DNA from: Brevibacterium sediminis
GTDB lineage: Bacteria; Actinomycetota; Actinomycetes; Actinomycetales; Brevibacteriaceae
Direction of reading: 5' to 3'
DNA length: 64,000 nucleotides
NCBI RefSeq assembly: GCF_013623905.1
Contig: NZ_JABKDD010000010.1
Location: 62,001 to 126,000 of the forward strand
The number at the start of each line of letters is the position of its first letter. Within the stretch, counting starts at the first letter, position 1. Positions 34,857 through 43,924 of this stretch are shown one piece after another. The position numbers and the translations under genes were made by a program. The notes beneath the pieces were generated by a model that worked only from the letters and a program-made list of their open reading frames with translations, was not told where the DNA came from and made no database searches.

Positions 34857-35363
34857 ATGACGAGACCGAGTGAGATCCTCGGCAGCGTAGTCGCCGCCAG
34901 CGAGCGCGAGCAGCTTGAGACGTTCCTGGATTATCTGCGCGACGCCGTCGTGCGCAAAGTCAGCGGCCTGTCGGAGGAGGATGCTCGGCGCAGCCCAGTG
35001 CCGAGCGGCACCAGCCTCGGCGGCTTGATCAAACACCTGCGTTGGGTGGAGTTGGGAGCGTTCGCTGAGCAGATCGGGCAGATCCCCGCCGCGGAACTGC
35101 CCACACCGCCGTGGACCGACGCAGACCCTGAGGCTGACCTGCGGCTGGAGCCGGACGAGAAGCTGCACGATGTCATCGGTGCCTACCTGGAGGAGTGCGA
35201 CCGCTCCCGAGAGATCGCCGCCCAGCACAGCCTCGACTACGTACCGCCGGGCGGAAAGTTGACGTTGCGGTGGGTGTACCTGCACGTGGTCCTGGAGACC
35301 AGCCGGTACGCGGGACACGCGGACATCGTGCGCGAGATGATCGACCGCAGCGTCGGCGACTGA
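34857..35363 (+). CDS. DinB-like (DUF664) protein
   Basis: The 168-residue helical-bundle protein of the DinB/DUF664 type begins with EREQLETFLDYLRDAVVRKVSGLSEEDARRSPVPSGTSLGGLIKHLRWVELGAF and ends with LRWVYLHVVLETSRYAGHADIVREMIDR. The spacing of His59, His134 and His145 suits the family's three-histidine metal site. Some relatives are thiol-dependent transferases that use mycothiol or bacillithiol; the function here is unknown. The start at 34857 is favoured because the conserved fold begins right after it. Confidence 0.75.
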   Translation: MTRPSEILGSVVAASEREQLETFLDYLRDAVVRKVSGLSEEDARRSPVPSGTSLGGLIKHLRWVELGAFAEQIGQIPAAELPTPPWTDADPEADLRLEPDEKLHDVIGAYLEECDRSREIAAQHSLDYVPPGGKLTLRWVYLHVVLETSRYAGHADIVREMIDRSVGD

Positions 35364-35430
35364 CTGCTCACCGCGCGCCATCGGTCCGTGTTCCGGCGGC
35401 CGGGCAGATGCTTCAGTAATTGAAAGTCGA

Positions 35431-35463
35431 ACTACTGAGTAGTCGAAACCGAAACTACTCAGG
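35431..35463. promoter_or_regulatory. Palindrome and half-repeat upstream of the pilus operon
   Basis: ACTACTGAGTAGT (35431-35443) is a perfect 13-bp palindrome; AACTACTCAGG at 35453-35463 repeats half of it. They lie in the 292-bp gene-free stretch 35364-35655, about 200 bp ahead of the pilus tip gene, and may bind its regulator. The rest of this stretch shows no gene or clear terminator. Confidence 0.5.
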
Positions 35464-35655
35464 TGGCCCCGGACTACCTGTCTATTGCTGAAGAGCGGGG
35501 TCTGAGCAATGTAGTTGAGTCTGCAATTCCATAGCTTGGAGGAGTTCGACCAGCTCCTTTTCTCCCCATCCCCGAACTTGATCGCACTTAGTCGTGCGCG
35601 GTCAGGGATTCGAAGCGAGCTGAAATATCTTGCTCGACTTCGAAATGAGGAATGT

Positions 35656-38019
35656 ATGACCCGGTTAGGTCTGCGCGTGCGCGCCTGGTGGGCTGCACTC
35701 ACAGCTGTGCTCATGGTTGCTGCCGGCGGCGCCATTGTGCTGCCGGCCGCTCCGGCTCAGGCGGCACCCGTTTCGATCACCTGCGAGCCGGGCGTCGTCT
35801 ATTCGGTGTCACAGGCGGGGCAGATGCGTGAAATCTCTGGCGGATCGCCAAAGAATGTTGGCGATGCTGCAAGTGGCGTCAGCAACTTCAACGGACTGGG
35901 CATTGGAACGGACGGTTCTGCAGTCTATGCCTATGAGCGCAACTTCAACTGGTTGGGTTCGGAAACGGGTCTTACCGTCTACAGGTTCAACTCGAGCACG
36001 GGCAAGTGGGCGTCAACGGGCAAATCAGTGACCGTAAGCGGAATCGGTTTCATCGGCGGGGCGGTTGATCTCTCCACTGGACGGTACTACTTCGGCGGCT
36101 ACACCAGCAGCGGCACGTCATTCAGGCTCTATGTCTACGACGCCTCGACCAATGCCATAACCTACAAAGGCACCATCGATACGAGTGCCGACTCCGGTGG
36201 CGCGGCCAACGGTGACATCGCCTTCGATACCAACGGAAACCTCTTCATCGTCAGGGGATCTGGAACCACAACAACCGTCTTCTCAGTGACTTCGGCCAAC
36301 TTGGCGAAGGCAAACGGCGGCACCATCTCCTCGTCGAAGTCCGCGGGCTTCACGACGAACTCCAATGTCAATGGCGTGTCCTTCGACGCCGCCGGCAAGG
36401 CGTATCTCGGTACCGGCGACACCATCACGAGCTACGATATGCCCAACTGGTCGAACAAACAGTCGTTTGCCAGCGGATCTTGGTCGAGCACCGACCTCGC
36501 GTCGTGCTCCTCGCCGGCGACCATCACTCTTCAGAAGGACGTGCAGGGCGGGCGTGCGAAATCGAGCGATCAGTTCGGTCTCTCCCTTAAGCAGGGCAGC
36601 ACGGAACTCGGTGCCACCACAACCACTGGGACTCAGACCGGGATCCAGGACGAGATCGTCGGACCACTGCCCGCCAAGCGCGGCGCCGAGATTGTCTTCT
36701 CCGAATCCGCTGCCACAGGTGCCGACCTGGGCAACTACGCCAGCACCTACTCGTGCGCCGTCGATGGCAAGGCACTTTCGGGTTCCTCCGGTACCGGAAC
36801 CTCGGGCACAGTCACCATCCCGAACACCGGCGACGCCGTCGTCTGCACGATTACCAATGCTCCGCTGACTGCCAACGTCTCCATCCACAAGGACGTCGTC
36901 GACGAGAACGGTGAGAACAAGAAGCCGGGCAAGGACTGGACAGTTGGCGCGAAAGCGACGGCCACAACCGACTCGGTGACCTCGGCCCCGACGGCAGCCA
37001 CGCAGAAGACCGACGCGAACGGCAATGCGAAATGGGGGCTGAAGTTCTCGAAGACCACCGGCCGGGCTACCGTGGCGATCTCGGAGACCCAGCAGGACGG
37101 GTTTGAGTTCAAGAGCGGCAGCTGCGACATCACTCGAATCGACGGGTCCAAGACCACCACGAAGCTCACGAGCGACAAGAGCACCGACCTCACGGGAATC
37201 AAGCCCGGCGACAACGTCGACTGCACCTACCTCAACAAGGTCAGCGACACCGCACTGACCCTAGTGAAGAAGGTCGACAACAAGGCCGCCGCCGGCACTT
37301 CCAAGGACACCGACTGGACGCTCAAAGCCGCGGGCGATGCCGCCTCGGGCAACAAGACGATCGAAGGCAAGACAGGATCGATCGAAGTGACCAAGGCAAA
37401 GGTGAAGGCGGGCAAGTACGCTCTCTCCGAAACCGGCGCTCTGAAGGGCTACGAAGCCTCCGACTGGGTGTGCAAGCCGTCCTCCGGCTCCGGAACAGTC
37501 ACCTCCGATAAGAGCTCGGTGACCTTGAAGTCCGGCGACGATGTCACCTGCACCGTCACGAACACCGCGAAGACCGGTGCCGTGACCTGGGGCAAGACCG
37601 ACGAATCCGGCACCGCTCTCAAGGGTTCGGTGTGGACTCTCACCGGACCCGACGGGTCCGAGCTCACGATCGAGGACTGCGCAGCCGCCTCGGCGAGCGA
37701 ATGCACCGGTCAGGACAAGGATCCGGCAGCAGGGAAATTCTCGGTCACCGGCCTCAAATGGGGCGACTACACGCTGACGGAGAAGAAGGCCCCGGCCGGA
37801 TACCTCCTCGACGACACACCACACACGTTCACGGTCTCCGGATCCGAGCTCGACAAGTCGCTCGGGTCGTACACCAACGAGCAGAAGCCCCAGGTGGCGC
37901 TGCCGCTCACGGGTGGAACCGGAAGCCAGATCTACCTCATCGGCGGAGCAGCTCTGCTCGCAGCCGCCGGTGCCATCGCACTTCTCAAGGGCCTGCGCCG
38001 CAGGAACCGGAAGCACTGA
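35656..38019 (+). CDS. LPxTG surface protein, probable pilus tip/ancillary pilin (SpaA-like domains)
   Basis: The 787-residue secreted protein has a signal peptide of about 36 residues ending APAQA. A region of about 245 residues with beta-propeller-like repeats follows (VYSVSQAGQMREI, LTVYRFNSSTGKW, FRLYVYDASTNAITYKG, GDIAFDTNGNLFIV). Then come about four immunoglobulin-like/CnaB-type modules with Cys pairs (SCSSPATITLQKDV; VCTITNAPL; CTYLNKV; CTVTNTAKT). The final SpaA module has the E-box YTLTEKKAPAGY, then LPLTG (749-753), a helix and a basic tail. It is the first gene of the pilus operon; GAGGA precedes ATG 35656. The N-terminal domain probably mediates binding at the tip (inference). 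Confidence 0.85.
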   Translation: MTRLGLRVRAWWAALTAVLMVAAGGAIVLPAAPAQAAPVSITCEPGVVYSVSQAGQMREISGGSPKNVGDAASGVSNFNGLGIGTDGSAVYAYERNFNWLGSETGLTVYRFNSSTGKWASTGKSVTVSGIGFIGGAVDLSTGRYYFGGYTSSGTSFRLYVYDASTNAITYKGTIDTSADSGGAANGDIAFDTNGNLFIVRGSGTTTTVFSVTSANLAKANGGTISSSKSAGFTTNSNVNGVSFDAAGKAYLGTGDTITSYDMPNWSNKQSFASGSWSSTDLASCSSPATITLQKDVQGGRAKSSDQFGLSLKQGSTELGATTTTGTQTGIQDEIVGPLPAKRGAEIVFSESAATGADLGNYASTYSCAVDGKALSGSSGTGTSGTVTIPNTGDAVVCTITNAPLTANVSIHKDVVDENGENKKPGKDWTVGAKATATTDSVTSAPTAATQKTDANGNAKWGLKFSKTTGRATVAISETQQDGFEFKSGSCDITRIDGSKTTTKLTSDKSTDLTGIKPGDNVDCTYLNKVSDTALTLVKKVDNKAAAGTSKDTDWTLKAAGDAASGNKTIEGKTGSIEVTKAKVKAGKYALSETGALKGYEASDWVCKPSSGSGTVTSDKSSVTLKSGDDVTCTVTNTAKTGAVTWGKTDESGTALKGSVWTLTGPDGSELTIEDCAAASASECTGQDKDPAAGKFSVTGLKWGDYTLTEKKAPAGYLLDDTPHTFTVSGSELDKSLGSYTNEQKPQVALPLTGGTGSQIYLIGGAALLAAAGAIALLKGLRRRNRKH

Positions 38020-38029
38020 AAGGGAAACA

Positions 38030-39412
38030 ATGAAAACTAAGAAACTGGGTCTTCTGCGGCGTCTGACCGCGGTGGCCGCGATCGCCTCGCTGAGCGTGCT
38101 CGGCATGACCGGCACGGCGCAGGCCGACAGCAACGTGGGCAACATCGACACCGGTCGCTCCGGTTCGATCATCGTTCACAAGTACGACGGCGCCTACGGC
38201 ACCGACGGTGGCGACGGCTCGGTGAAGACCGACACCTCGAACCTCGGCACCCCACTCGACGGCGCCGAGTTCACTGTCAAGCAGGTCACGGCCAAGGGCG
38301 GCCAGGCCATCGACCTGAAGACCCCTGAAGGCTGGGACCTCATCAGCGGGCTCAAGGCCTCCGAGGTCAAGGCCGGCGGATTCTCGCTGGGCAACGGCAT
38401 CGCGAAGACCACCGCAAACGGCGGACTCGCGACCTTCGAAGGTCTGCCGCTCGGTCTCTACCTCGTGGAAGAGACCAAGGCTCCGACGAACGCGACCTCG
38501 ACCACGGATCCATTCCTCGTCACGCTGCCGCTGTCGCAGTCGAGCGGCAAATGGCTCTATGACGTCAACGTCTACCCGAAGAACTCGGTGAACAAGACGC
38601 AGCCGACGAAGGAAGTCTCCAACCCGACTGCGCCCGTCATCGGTTCGACCGTCGACTGGACGATCACCGCGCCGGTCCCGGCCGCGAACAACGGCTACAA
38701 AAAGTTCTCGATCGTCGACCAGCTCGACTCGCGCCTGGAATTCGTATCTGCCAAAGTGGCCGGTTTCACCGAAGGCACCGACTACAACATCGTCAGGGAC
38801 GGTCAGACCGTGACGATCAACTTCACCAAGGTCGGACTCGGCAAGCTCACTGCCGGTCAGAAGGTCGTTTCCACCATCACCACGAAGGTCACCTCTCAGG
38901 GTGATGGCACCATCGAGAACACTGCGCTCGTCAACACCAACGATTCGACTGTCGAGACCCCGGCCGTGAGCACGAATTGGGGCTCGCTGCAGATCATCAA
39001 GCACGTCGCCGGCGACAAGGCACACACTCTCGCCGGAGCCGAGTTCGACATCTTCTCCGACAAGAACGGACAGAACAAGGTCGCCTCGGTCAAGACCGCG
39101 GCTGACGGCACTGCAACGATCACACTGTGGGTCGGCAACAACGATGACACCACGCAGAAGTACTGGGTCAAGGAGACGAAGGCTCCGACCGGCTACATCC
39201 TCGATGACTCCCTCAACGAGGTGACCGTGAAGGCCGGCGCCACCACCGCAGCCGTCAAGTACGAGTTCGCCAACACCCAGCAGGGCCACCCCGAACTGCC
39301 GCTGACCGGTGCTGACGGCAAGCTGCTCGCGATGATCGCCGGAATCGGCCTCATGCTCATCGCCGGCGGTGCAGGCGTCGTCGCAGCCAACCGCCGCAAG
39401 AACCAGGTGTGA
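38030..39412 (+). CDS. Major pilin (sortase-assembled backbone, FimA/SpaA/SpaD type)
   Basis: The 460-residue backbone pilin has a signal peptide at 1-32 (ending TAQAD). The pilin motif WLYDVNVYPKN (175-185) contains Lys184, the lysine to which the next subunit is joined. CnaB-type domains carry E-boxes LYLVEETKAPT (144-153) and YWVKETKAPTGY (378-389, Glu382), which promote internal isopeptide bonds. It closes with LPLTG (423-427), a hydrophobic helix and a basic tail. AGGGA precedes ATG 38030, 10 bp after the tip gene. It is polymerised by the sortase encoded next, whose start overlaps its stop. Confidence 0.92.
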   Translation: MKTKKLGLLRRLTAVAAIASLSVLGMTGTAQADSNVGNIDTGRSGSIIVHKYDGAYGTDGGDGSVKTDTSNLGTPLDGAEFTVKQVTAKGGQAIDLKTPEGWDLISGLKASEVKAGGFSLGNGIAKTTANGGLATFEGLPLGLYLVEETKAPTNATSTTDPFLVTLPLSQSSGKWLYDVNVYPKNSVNKTQPTKEVSNPTAPVIGSTVDWTITAPVPAANNGYKKFSIVDQLDSRLEFVSAKVAGFTEGTDYNIVRDGQTVTINFTKVGLGKLTAGQKVVSTITTKVTSQGDGTIENTALVNTNDSTVETPAVSTNWGSLQIIKHVAGDKAHTLAGAEFDIFSDKNGQNKVASVKTAADGTATITLWVGNNDDTTQKYWVKETKAPTGYILDDSLNEVTVKAGATTAAVKYEFANTQQGHPELPLTGADGKLLAMIAGIGLMLIAGGAGVVAANRRKNQV

Positions 39413-40428
39413 TCCACTCACCTGAGGGCAGGCATTCCACCGAGGCTGCCGTGCCGGGCACGTCCACGCGGCGTCCGTCCCCCGACGGGCGCCGCTGGCG
39501 CGTGCCGATTCTCTCCCTCGTCATCGCGCTCATCGCTCTGACCGGACTGAGCATCTGGACCTACCCGAGTGCGGCAGCGTGGTTCTCCCAGCTCGACCAG
39601 TCGAAGATCATCGGAAAATCGGCGACGACGACCGAGGGCGACAAAGTCGAAAACGCCCGTCAGATCGCGCTCGCCCACAAGTACAACCAGGCTCTCGAAT
39701 CCGGTGCGCAGTTGGAGTCGAACCACCGGCTGCCTTCGGGGAAAGGGACCTCGGCCGAGGGTGCCCCAGCGTACGAGGATGTGCTCGACGACGGTGGACC
39801 CGGAGTGATGACCCGTCTGCGGATCCCCTCCATCGATGTGGACCTGCCCGTCTACCACGGCACCGACGACGCGACCCTGCTCAAAGGGCTCGGCCACCTC
39901 GAGGGCACGAGTCTGCCTGTCGGCGGGGACGGCACCCATTCGGTCATCACCGGCCACCGAGGTCTGGCCGACGCGACCATGTTCACCAACCTCGACAAGG
40001 TGGGCAAGGGCGACCGATTCACCCTGACGACGTTCGGACAGGTGCTCAGCTACCAGGTGGTTCGCACCCAAGTAGTCGACCCGGACGAGACCGAATCTCT
40101 GGGCACGATCTCCGACCGCGACCTCGTTACGCTCGTTACCTGCACGCCCTTGGGCATCAACTCCCAACGGATCCTCGTCACCGCTGAACGCGTGTACCCG
40201 ACCCCGGCCGCAGACCAGGAATCCGGGCTCGCGGAATCCGACCTGCCCGGCTTCCCTTGGTGGATCGTCATCATGGGTACGGGTCTCGTGGCAGCCGGAA
40301 TCTACGTCTGGTGGTCAGGCCGTCCGGTCCGCCCGAAGGGCGAGAGGCCGAAGACCGATACCCCCGCCGAGGCGGACGCTCAGGCCCGTTCGACGAGGGT
40401 TAAGCCTTCGCGCTTCCCACGGCATTGA
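39409..40428 (+). CDS. Class C (pilin-polymerising) sortase
   Basis: The 339-residue membrane transpeptidase has an N-terminal membrane helix (VPILSLVIALIALTGLSIW, 32-50), the catalytic His183 in HSVITGHRGL, Cys245 in TLVTCTPLG and Arg254 in NSQRILV. A second C-terminal helix (WWIVIMGTGLVAAGIYVWW) is typical of class C enzymes. It cleaves LPLTG and links pilin subunits. The start GTG overlaps the pilin stop (GTGA). Its 3' end overlaps the converging LuxR-type gene by 29 bp. There is no housekeeping sortase in the window to attach the finished pilus to the wall. Confidence 0.92.
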   Translation: MIHSPEGRHSTEAAVPGTSTRRPSPDGRRWRVPILSLVIALIALTGLSIWTYPSAAAWFSQLDQSKIIGKSATTTEGDKVENARQIALAHKYNQALESGAQLESNHRLPSGKGTSAEGAPAYEDVLDDGGPGVMTRLRIPSIDVDLPVYHGTDDATLLKGLGHLEGTSLPVGGDGTHSVITGHRGLADATMFTNLDKVGKGDRFTLTTFGQVLSYQVVRTQVVDPDETESLGTISDRDLVTLVTCTPLGINSQRILVTAERVYPTPAADQESGLAESDLPGFPWWIVIMGTGLVAAGIYVWWSGRPVRPKGERPKTDTPAEADAQARSTRVKPSRFPRH

Positions 40429-43078
40429 TCCGGCCAGTGTCGCGGAGCTTGAGCAAGTGTTTCGGAATGTCGCGGCGCCGTTCGGCACCGAGCTTCGCTC
40501 GAGCCTGCAGCACATGTGACTCGACAGTGCGCACTGACAGGACCAGGCGTTGACTGATCTGCACATTCGTCAGTCCCTCGGCGACGAGTCGGCACACCTC
40601 GAGCTCCCGTTCGGTCAGGGTGACGGCTGGAGCCGCAGCATCGGAGATCGCGGTGTCCTCAAGTGGCTGCGGATCTTCCGGAGGCGTGGCAGCCCGCTGT
40701 CGCAGCGCGTCGAGTGCCTCGCCGGCCACGCGTGCGCGGGAACTGAGACGTTGAGCGAGGAACAGAGCCCTGGACTCGGCGAAGGCGTGGCGGGCGGCAC
40801 CCCGGTAGCCGACGGACCGCAGTTCCAGACCGGCGGCCAGGAGCGCCTCGGCGTCCTCAGCGGCCGAGGCATCGAGATGCCGCCGCGCGGCACGCGGCCC
40901 GGGCAGATTCAGGTCGGTGGATTCGTCCGGAAGACTCTGGACCGCCTCGGCGGCGGTGATGGTGCCGTCGAGGACGTGCGCATGAGCGAACACGGTACGT
41001 ATCCACGCAGGCATCGGGCCGGGATTCGACGCCCCGGGTCCCAGCAGGAAGGCGGCTAATCCATCGTGGAAGCGATAGCCCTGCGTCGGAACCGAGCCAT
41101 CGCCCGACGTCGGGCGATAGTACGGCGCATTGCTGCGTTGCCACCGTCCGAGGGTGTCGCGCAATCCCCATCCCACCGCCAGCAGTGCCGGGGTGACAGT
41201 GGCTGCGACGGCCGCATAGTCCCGTGCGGCCAGATCGGTCTCTCCATCAAGCAGGCGCTGGATGCCGATGCACCAGGATGCCGTCGCATTCAGCTGCCAG
41301 CCGCTGTGGGTTGAGGCCCCGCTCGCGGCTTCCAGCAGCTTACGGGTGATGAGTTCAGATCGCTGTGGTTCGATTCCGGCCAACAGGCAATTCACCGTCG
41401 CTCCGACCATGAAGTACCAGGCCATGGTGTAGGTGAAACCCGTGAGTGACCTGGGGTTGGCGCCGGTGAGTCCGACGTAGTATTCGTAGCCTTCCTTAGC
41501 AGCTGCGATGAGTGCCTCTGCGTTGTCCGTCTTGAGGTGGTACTGGCACAGAGCCGCATATGCGGCGAAGCGCAGAGCATCCGGCGCTGACTGAGAATCG
41601 GCGACCGCGCGAGCGTCATCGAGGCGGGTCATGCCACTCCCGGCGAACGAGGTGACGAGGTTCGCGATACCCGGAATGACCGGATCGACTTCGTCTCGCA
41701 GGTGATCGGTCCACCACTGAGGAAGCTCGGGTTCACCTGCGAGTGCCGCGGCCGCAGTGAAGAGCAGCTCGAGCAGAACCGGTTCGCGCTCGCAGCCCAG
41801 AGGTCCGTGCTCGACACCGGATCTGATGAGGGCGATCGCTCCAATTCGATCGCCGCTGAGGAGTCGGGCTGTGATCGTCTGCAGCTCCCATTCGAGCAAC
41901 ATCGGCGCATCGTTCCGGGCCACATCTTCAACCAGGTGGAGCATGATCGATGCCTCCATCGGGTCACCGAGCCGATTGAGTGTGCGCGCCGCCTTGAGCA
42001 AGAGCACTGCATCGGAGCGGTCGATCTCGCGGCTCTCACCGATGACATCACGAGCCAGACCGATCTCCGCAGCTTCACCGACCGGATAGCCGGCTTGCCA
42101 CAGGATCGCGAGCCGACGATTGAATTTCTCCTCGTCCGCGGAATCGGCTTCTCCGATGAGCTGGTTGGCCATGGCACCGATGTGCAGAGGTGGGACCGCC
42201 ACGGACGGCTGACCGCTGACCTCGAACTCTCGGGCCAGACGCAGGTCGATAAGGCGGGAGACAGCCGAATCCCCGAAGAGCTGTTTGGCTGTTCGGGTGG
42301 GCATGGGGCTGAGATCGCCGAGGCGGCGAGCAGCGATGAGTGTGGAATCAGGCATCCGCGGATACAGCGGAGCAAGTCGCGACAGCACCCTGGTGCCGAA
42401 GAACGGCGTATCGAAGCTGGCGTGCGGGTAATGGCGGGGAACTCGGTCGGGGTCCTCTTCTGCCCAGGCGACGAGGTCGGCCGCGACCAAGGGTCTGCCT
42501 CCGCACAGTGCCGCCAAAGTGCGCAGCTGCAGGTCATCGAGTGGAGTCGTCGCAGACAGACCCGCTACGAGTGCCATGGATTCGCTGCCGGTGAGCGGCG
42601 CCAGATCGATGCGATCGACTTCACCGGCGCTCCAGCTCATGGCGATCTGCTTGAGCACGCTGTTGCCGCCCTGATGGACCGTGCGCAGAAGATCACCATC
42701 GACGAGGTAGGCCACCGGTACTCGAGAGACGTGGAGAGCCTGGTCGATCACGGGCGCGGTGTCGCCCGTGAGCAGGTGGGCCCCGCTCATGATCCTCGGT
42801 CCCCCGGCGATCCTGCCGGCGTCGACGAACTCCGCGACCTCCTCGGTAGTGGTGTGGGCACTGATCCGCAGCAGGGACTGATCGGGACGACCAAGAGCAA
42901 CAGCCAGCGACCGTCCGAAATCCAGGGCGCCGTCGCCGGTCAGACAGACCACGATGACGGAGCGACCGGAGCGGAGCAGGTCGAGGATCTGGTTCGATTC
43001 CCGGCTGCGCGTCGGTGCCAAATGCACAAGACGGTCGTAGGCGGGGTCGACGGGGACGAAATCGTCCGAGCTGTGCAT
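40400..43078 (-). CDS. Large LuxR-family regulator (LAL-like) next to the pilus operon
   Basis: The 892-residue protein ends in a clear LuxR HTH (about 825-885, VTLTERELEVCRLVAEGLTNVQISQRLVLSVRTVESHVLQARAKLG). The N-terminal part resembles the STAND/LAL ATPase layout, but its P-loop position reads CLTGDGALDFGRSLA, lacking the canonical GKT/S, so nucleotide binding may be lost. The middle is helical and TPR-like. AAAGG precedes the ATG. It converges with the sortase gene and is the nearest candidate regulator of the pilus operon, but a link is inference. Confidence 0.8.
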   Translation of the reverse strand: MHSSDDFVPVDPAYDRLVHLAPTRSRESNQILDLLRSGRSVIVVCLTGDGALDFGRSLAVALGRPDQSLLRISAHTTTEEVAEFVDAGRIAGGPRIMSGAHLLTGDTAPVIDQALHVSRVPVAYLVDGDLLRTVHQGGNSVLKQIAMSWSAGEVDRIDLAPLTGSESMALVAGLSATTPLDDLQLRTLAALCGGRPLVAADLVAWAEEDPDRVPRHYPHASFDTPFFGTRVLSRLAPLYPRMPDSTLIAARRLGDLSPMPTRTAKQLFGDSAVSRLIDLRLAREFEVSGQPSVAVPPLHIGAMANQLIGEADSADEEKFNRRLAILWQAGYPVGEAAEIGLARDVIGESREIDRSDAVLLLKAARTLNRLGDPMEASIMLHLVEDVARNDAPMLLEWELQTITARLLSGDRIGAIALIRSGVEHGPLGCEREPVLLELLFTAAAALAGEPELPQWWTDHLRDEVDPVIPGIANLVTSFAGSGMTRLDDARAVADSQSAPDALRFAAYAALCQYHLKTDNAEALIAAAKEGYEYYVGLTGANPRSLTGFTYTMAWYFMVGATVNCLLAGIEPQRSELITRKLLEAASGASTHSGWQLNATASWCIGIQRLLDGETDLAARDYAAVAATVTPALLAVGWGLRDTLGRWQRSNAPYYRPTSGDGSVPTQGYRFHDGLAAFLLGPGASNPGPMPAWIRTVFAHAHVLDGTITAAEAVQSLPDESTDLNLPGPRAARRHLDASAAEDAEALLAAGLELRSVGYRGAARHAFAESRALFLAQRLSSRARVAGEALDALRQRAATPPEDPQPLEDTAISDAAAPAVTLTERELEVCRLVAEGLTNVQISQRLVLSVRTVESHVLQARAKLGAERRRDIPKHLLKLRDTGRINAVGSAKA

Positions 43079-43267
43079 CGGATGCTACCTTTCCGGTCGT
43101 CGCAGTGACACAGCCAAGGGGGATGAGCTGTGATGCGTCGGTTCGACCGTGAACGCAGTGGTGGGGTCATCTGGGGAGCGGCGAACCGCCGAAAGGCGGT
43201 CCGCTGGCCAGTATATTACTCCCGTCGTCGCCGCGGTCTCGACTGGTGAGATATCACGGTCATGGCC

Positions 43268-43924
43268 TCAGCCCCCGATCTTCGCCACCCCGTTCTCGTA
43301 CGCCCAGATAACAGCATGGATGCGGTCACGGATTCCCAGTTTCGACAACAGGTTCGACACATGCGTCTTCACGGTCGCCTCACCGACGAAGAGATTCCCG
43401 GCGATCTCGGAATTGCTGGCCCCGGTCGCCACCAGCCGCAGCACCTCGAGCTCCCGGTCGGTGAGGTACTCGAGTTCCGGGGCCGTGGTGGTGGCCGGTT
43501 CCGGGGTGGACACAGAGCGTTCGATGACTCGCCGAGTGACCTCGGGGGAGAGCAGGCCGTCTCCGGCGGCCAGGGCGGTGACGGCGTCGATGAGCTGTTC
43601 GGCCTCGGCGGTTTTGAGAAGGAACCCGCTGGCCCCTGCGGCCAGAGCCTGGAAGAGGAAGTCGTCGCGGTCGAAGGTTGTGAGCATGAGAACGGCTCCG
43701 GCTGCCCCGCGGCGGACGATCTCCTCTGTCGCCTCGAGCCCGTCCATGACCGGCATCTGCACATCCATGCAGATGACGTCCGGGGCGAGCTCAAGTGCCT
43801 TGTCGATGGCGATCTGCCCGTTCTCAGCCTCGCCGACGACAGCGATGCCGTCCTCGCTTTCGAGGATCGTGCGGAAACCGGTGCGAACCATCGACTGGTC
43901 GTCGACGAGGAGGACGCGGATCAT
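43268..43924 (-). CDS. Response regulator, NarL type
   Basis: The 218-residue regulator has a receiver domain with LLVDDQSMVR, the phosphorylation site Asp54 in ICMDVQMPVMDG and LLKTAEAEQL. A LuxR HTH follows at about 152-210 (YLTDRELEVLRLVATGASNSEIAGNLFVGEATVKTHVSNLLSKLGIRDR). The start overlaps the stop of the kinase gene (ATGA). Unlike the system at 29724-31617 it has no transporter beside it, so its targets are elsewhere or are the flanking pilus or hydrolase genes. The 189-bp region downstream to the LuxR-type gene start contains no gene. Confidence 0.9.
   Translation of the reverse strand: MIRVLLVDDQSMVRTGFRTILESEDGIAVVGEAENGQIAIDKALELAPDVICMDVQMPVMDGLEATEEIVRRGAAGAVLMLTTFDRDDFLFQALAAGASGFLLKTAEAEQLIDAVTALAAGDGLLSPEVTRRVIERSVSTPEPATTTAPELEYLTDRELEVLRLVATGASNSEIAGNLFVGEATVKTHVSNLLSKLGIRDRIHAVIWAYENGVAKIGG

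Noticed and set aside
37261-39421. Large minus-strand frames opposite the pilus genes
   Set aside because: Plus strand has signal peptides, E-boxes and LPLTG anchors; antisense frames have no motifs or ribosome sites.
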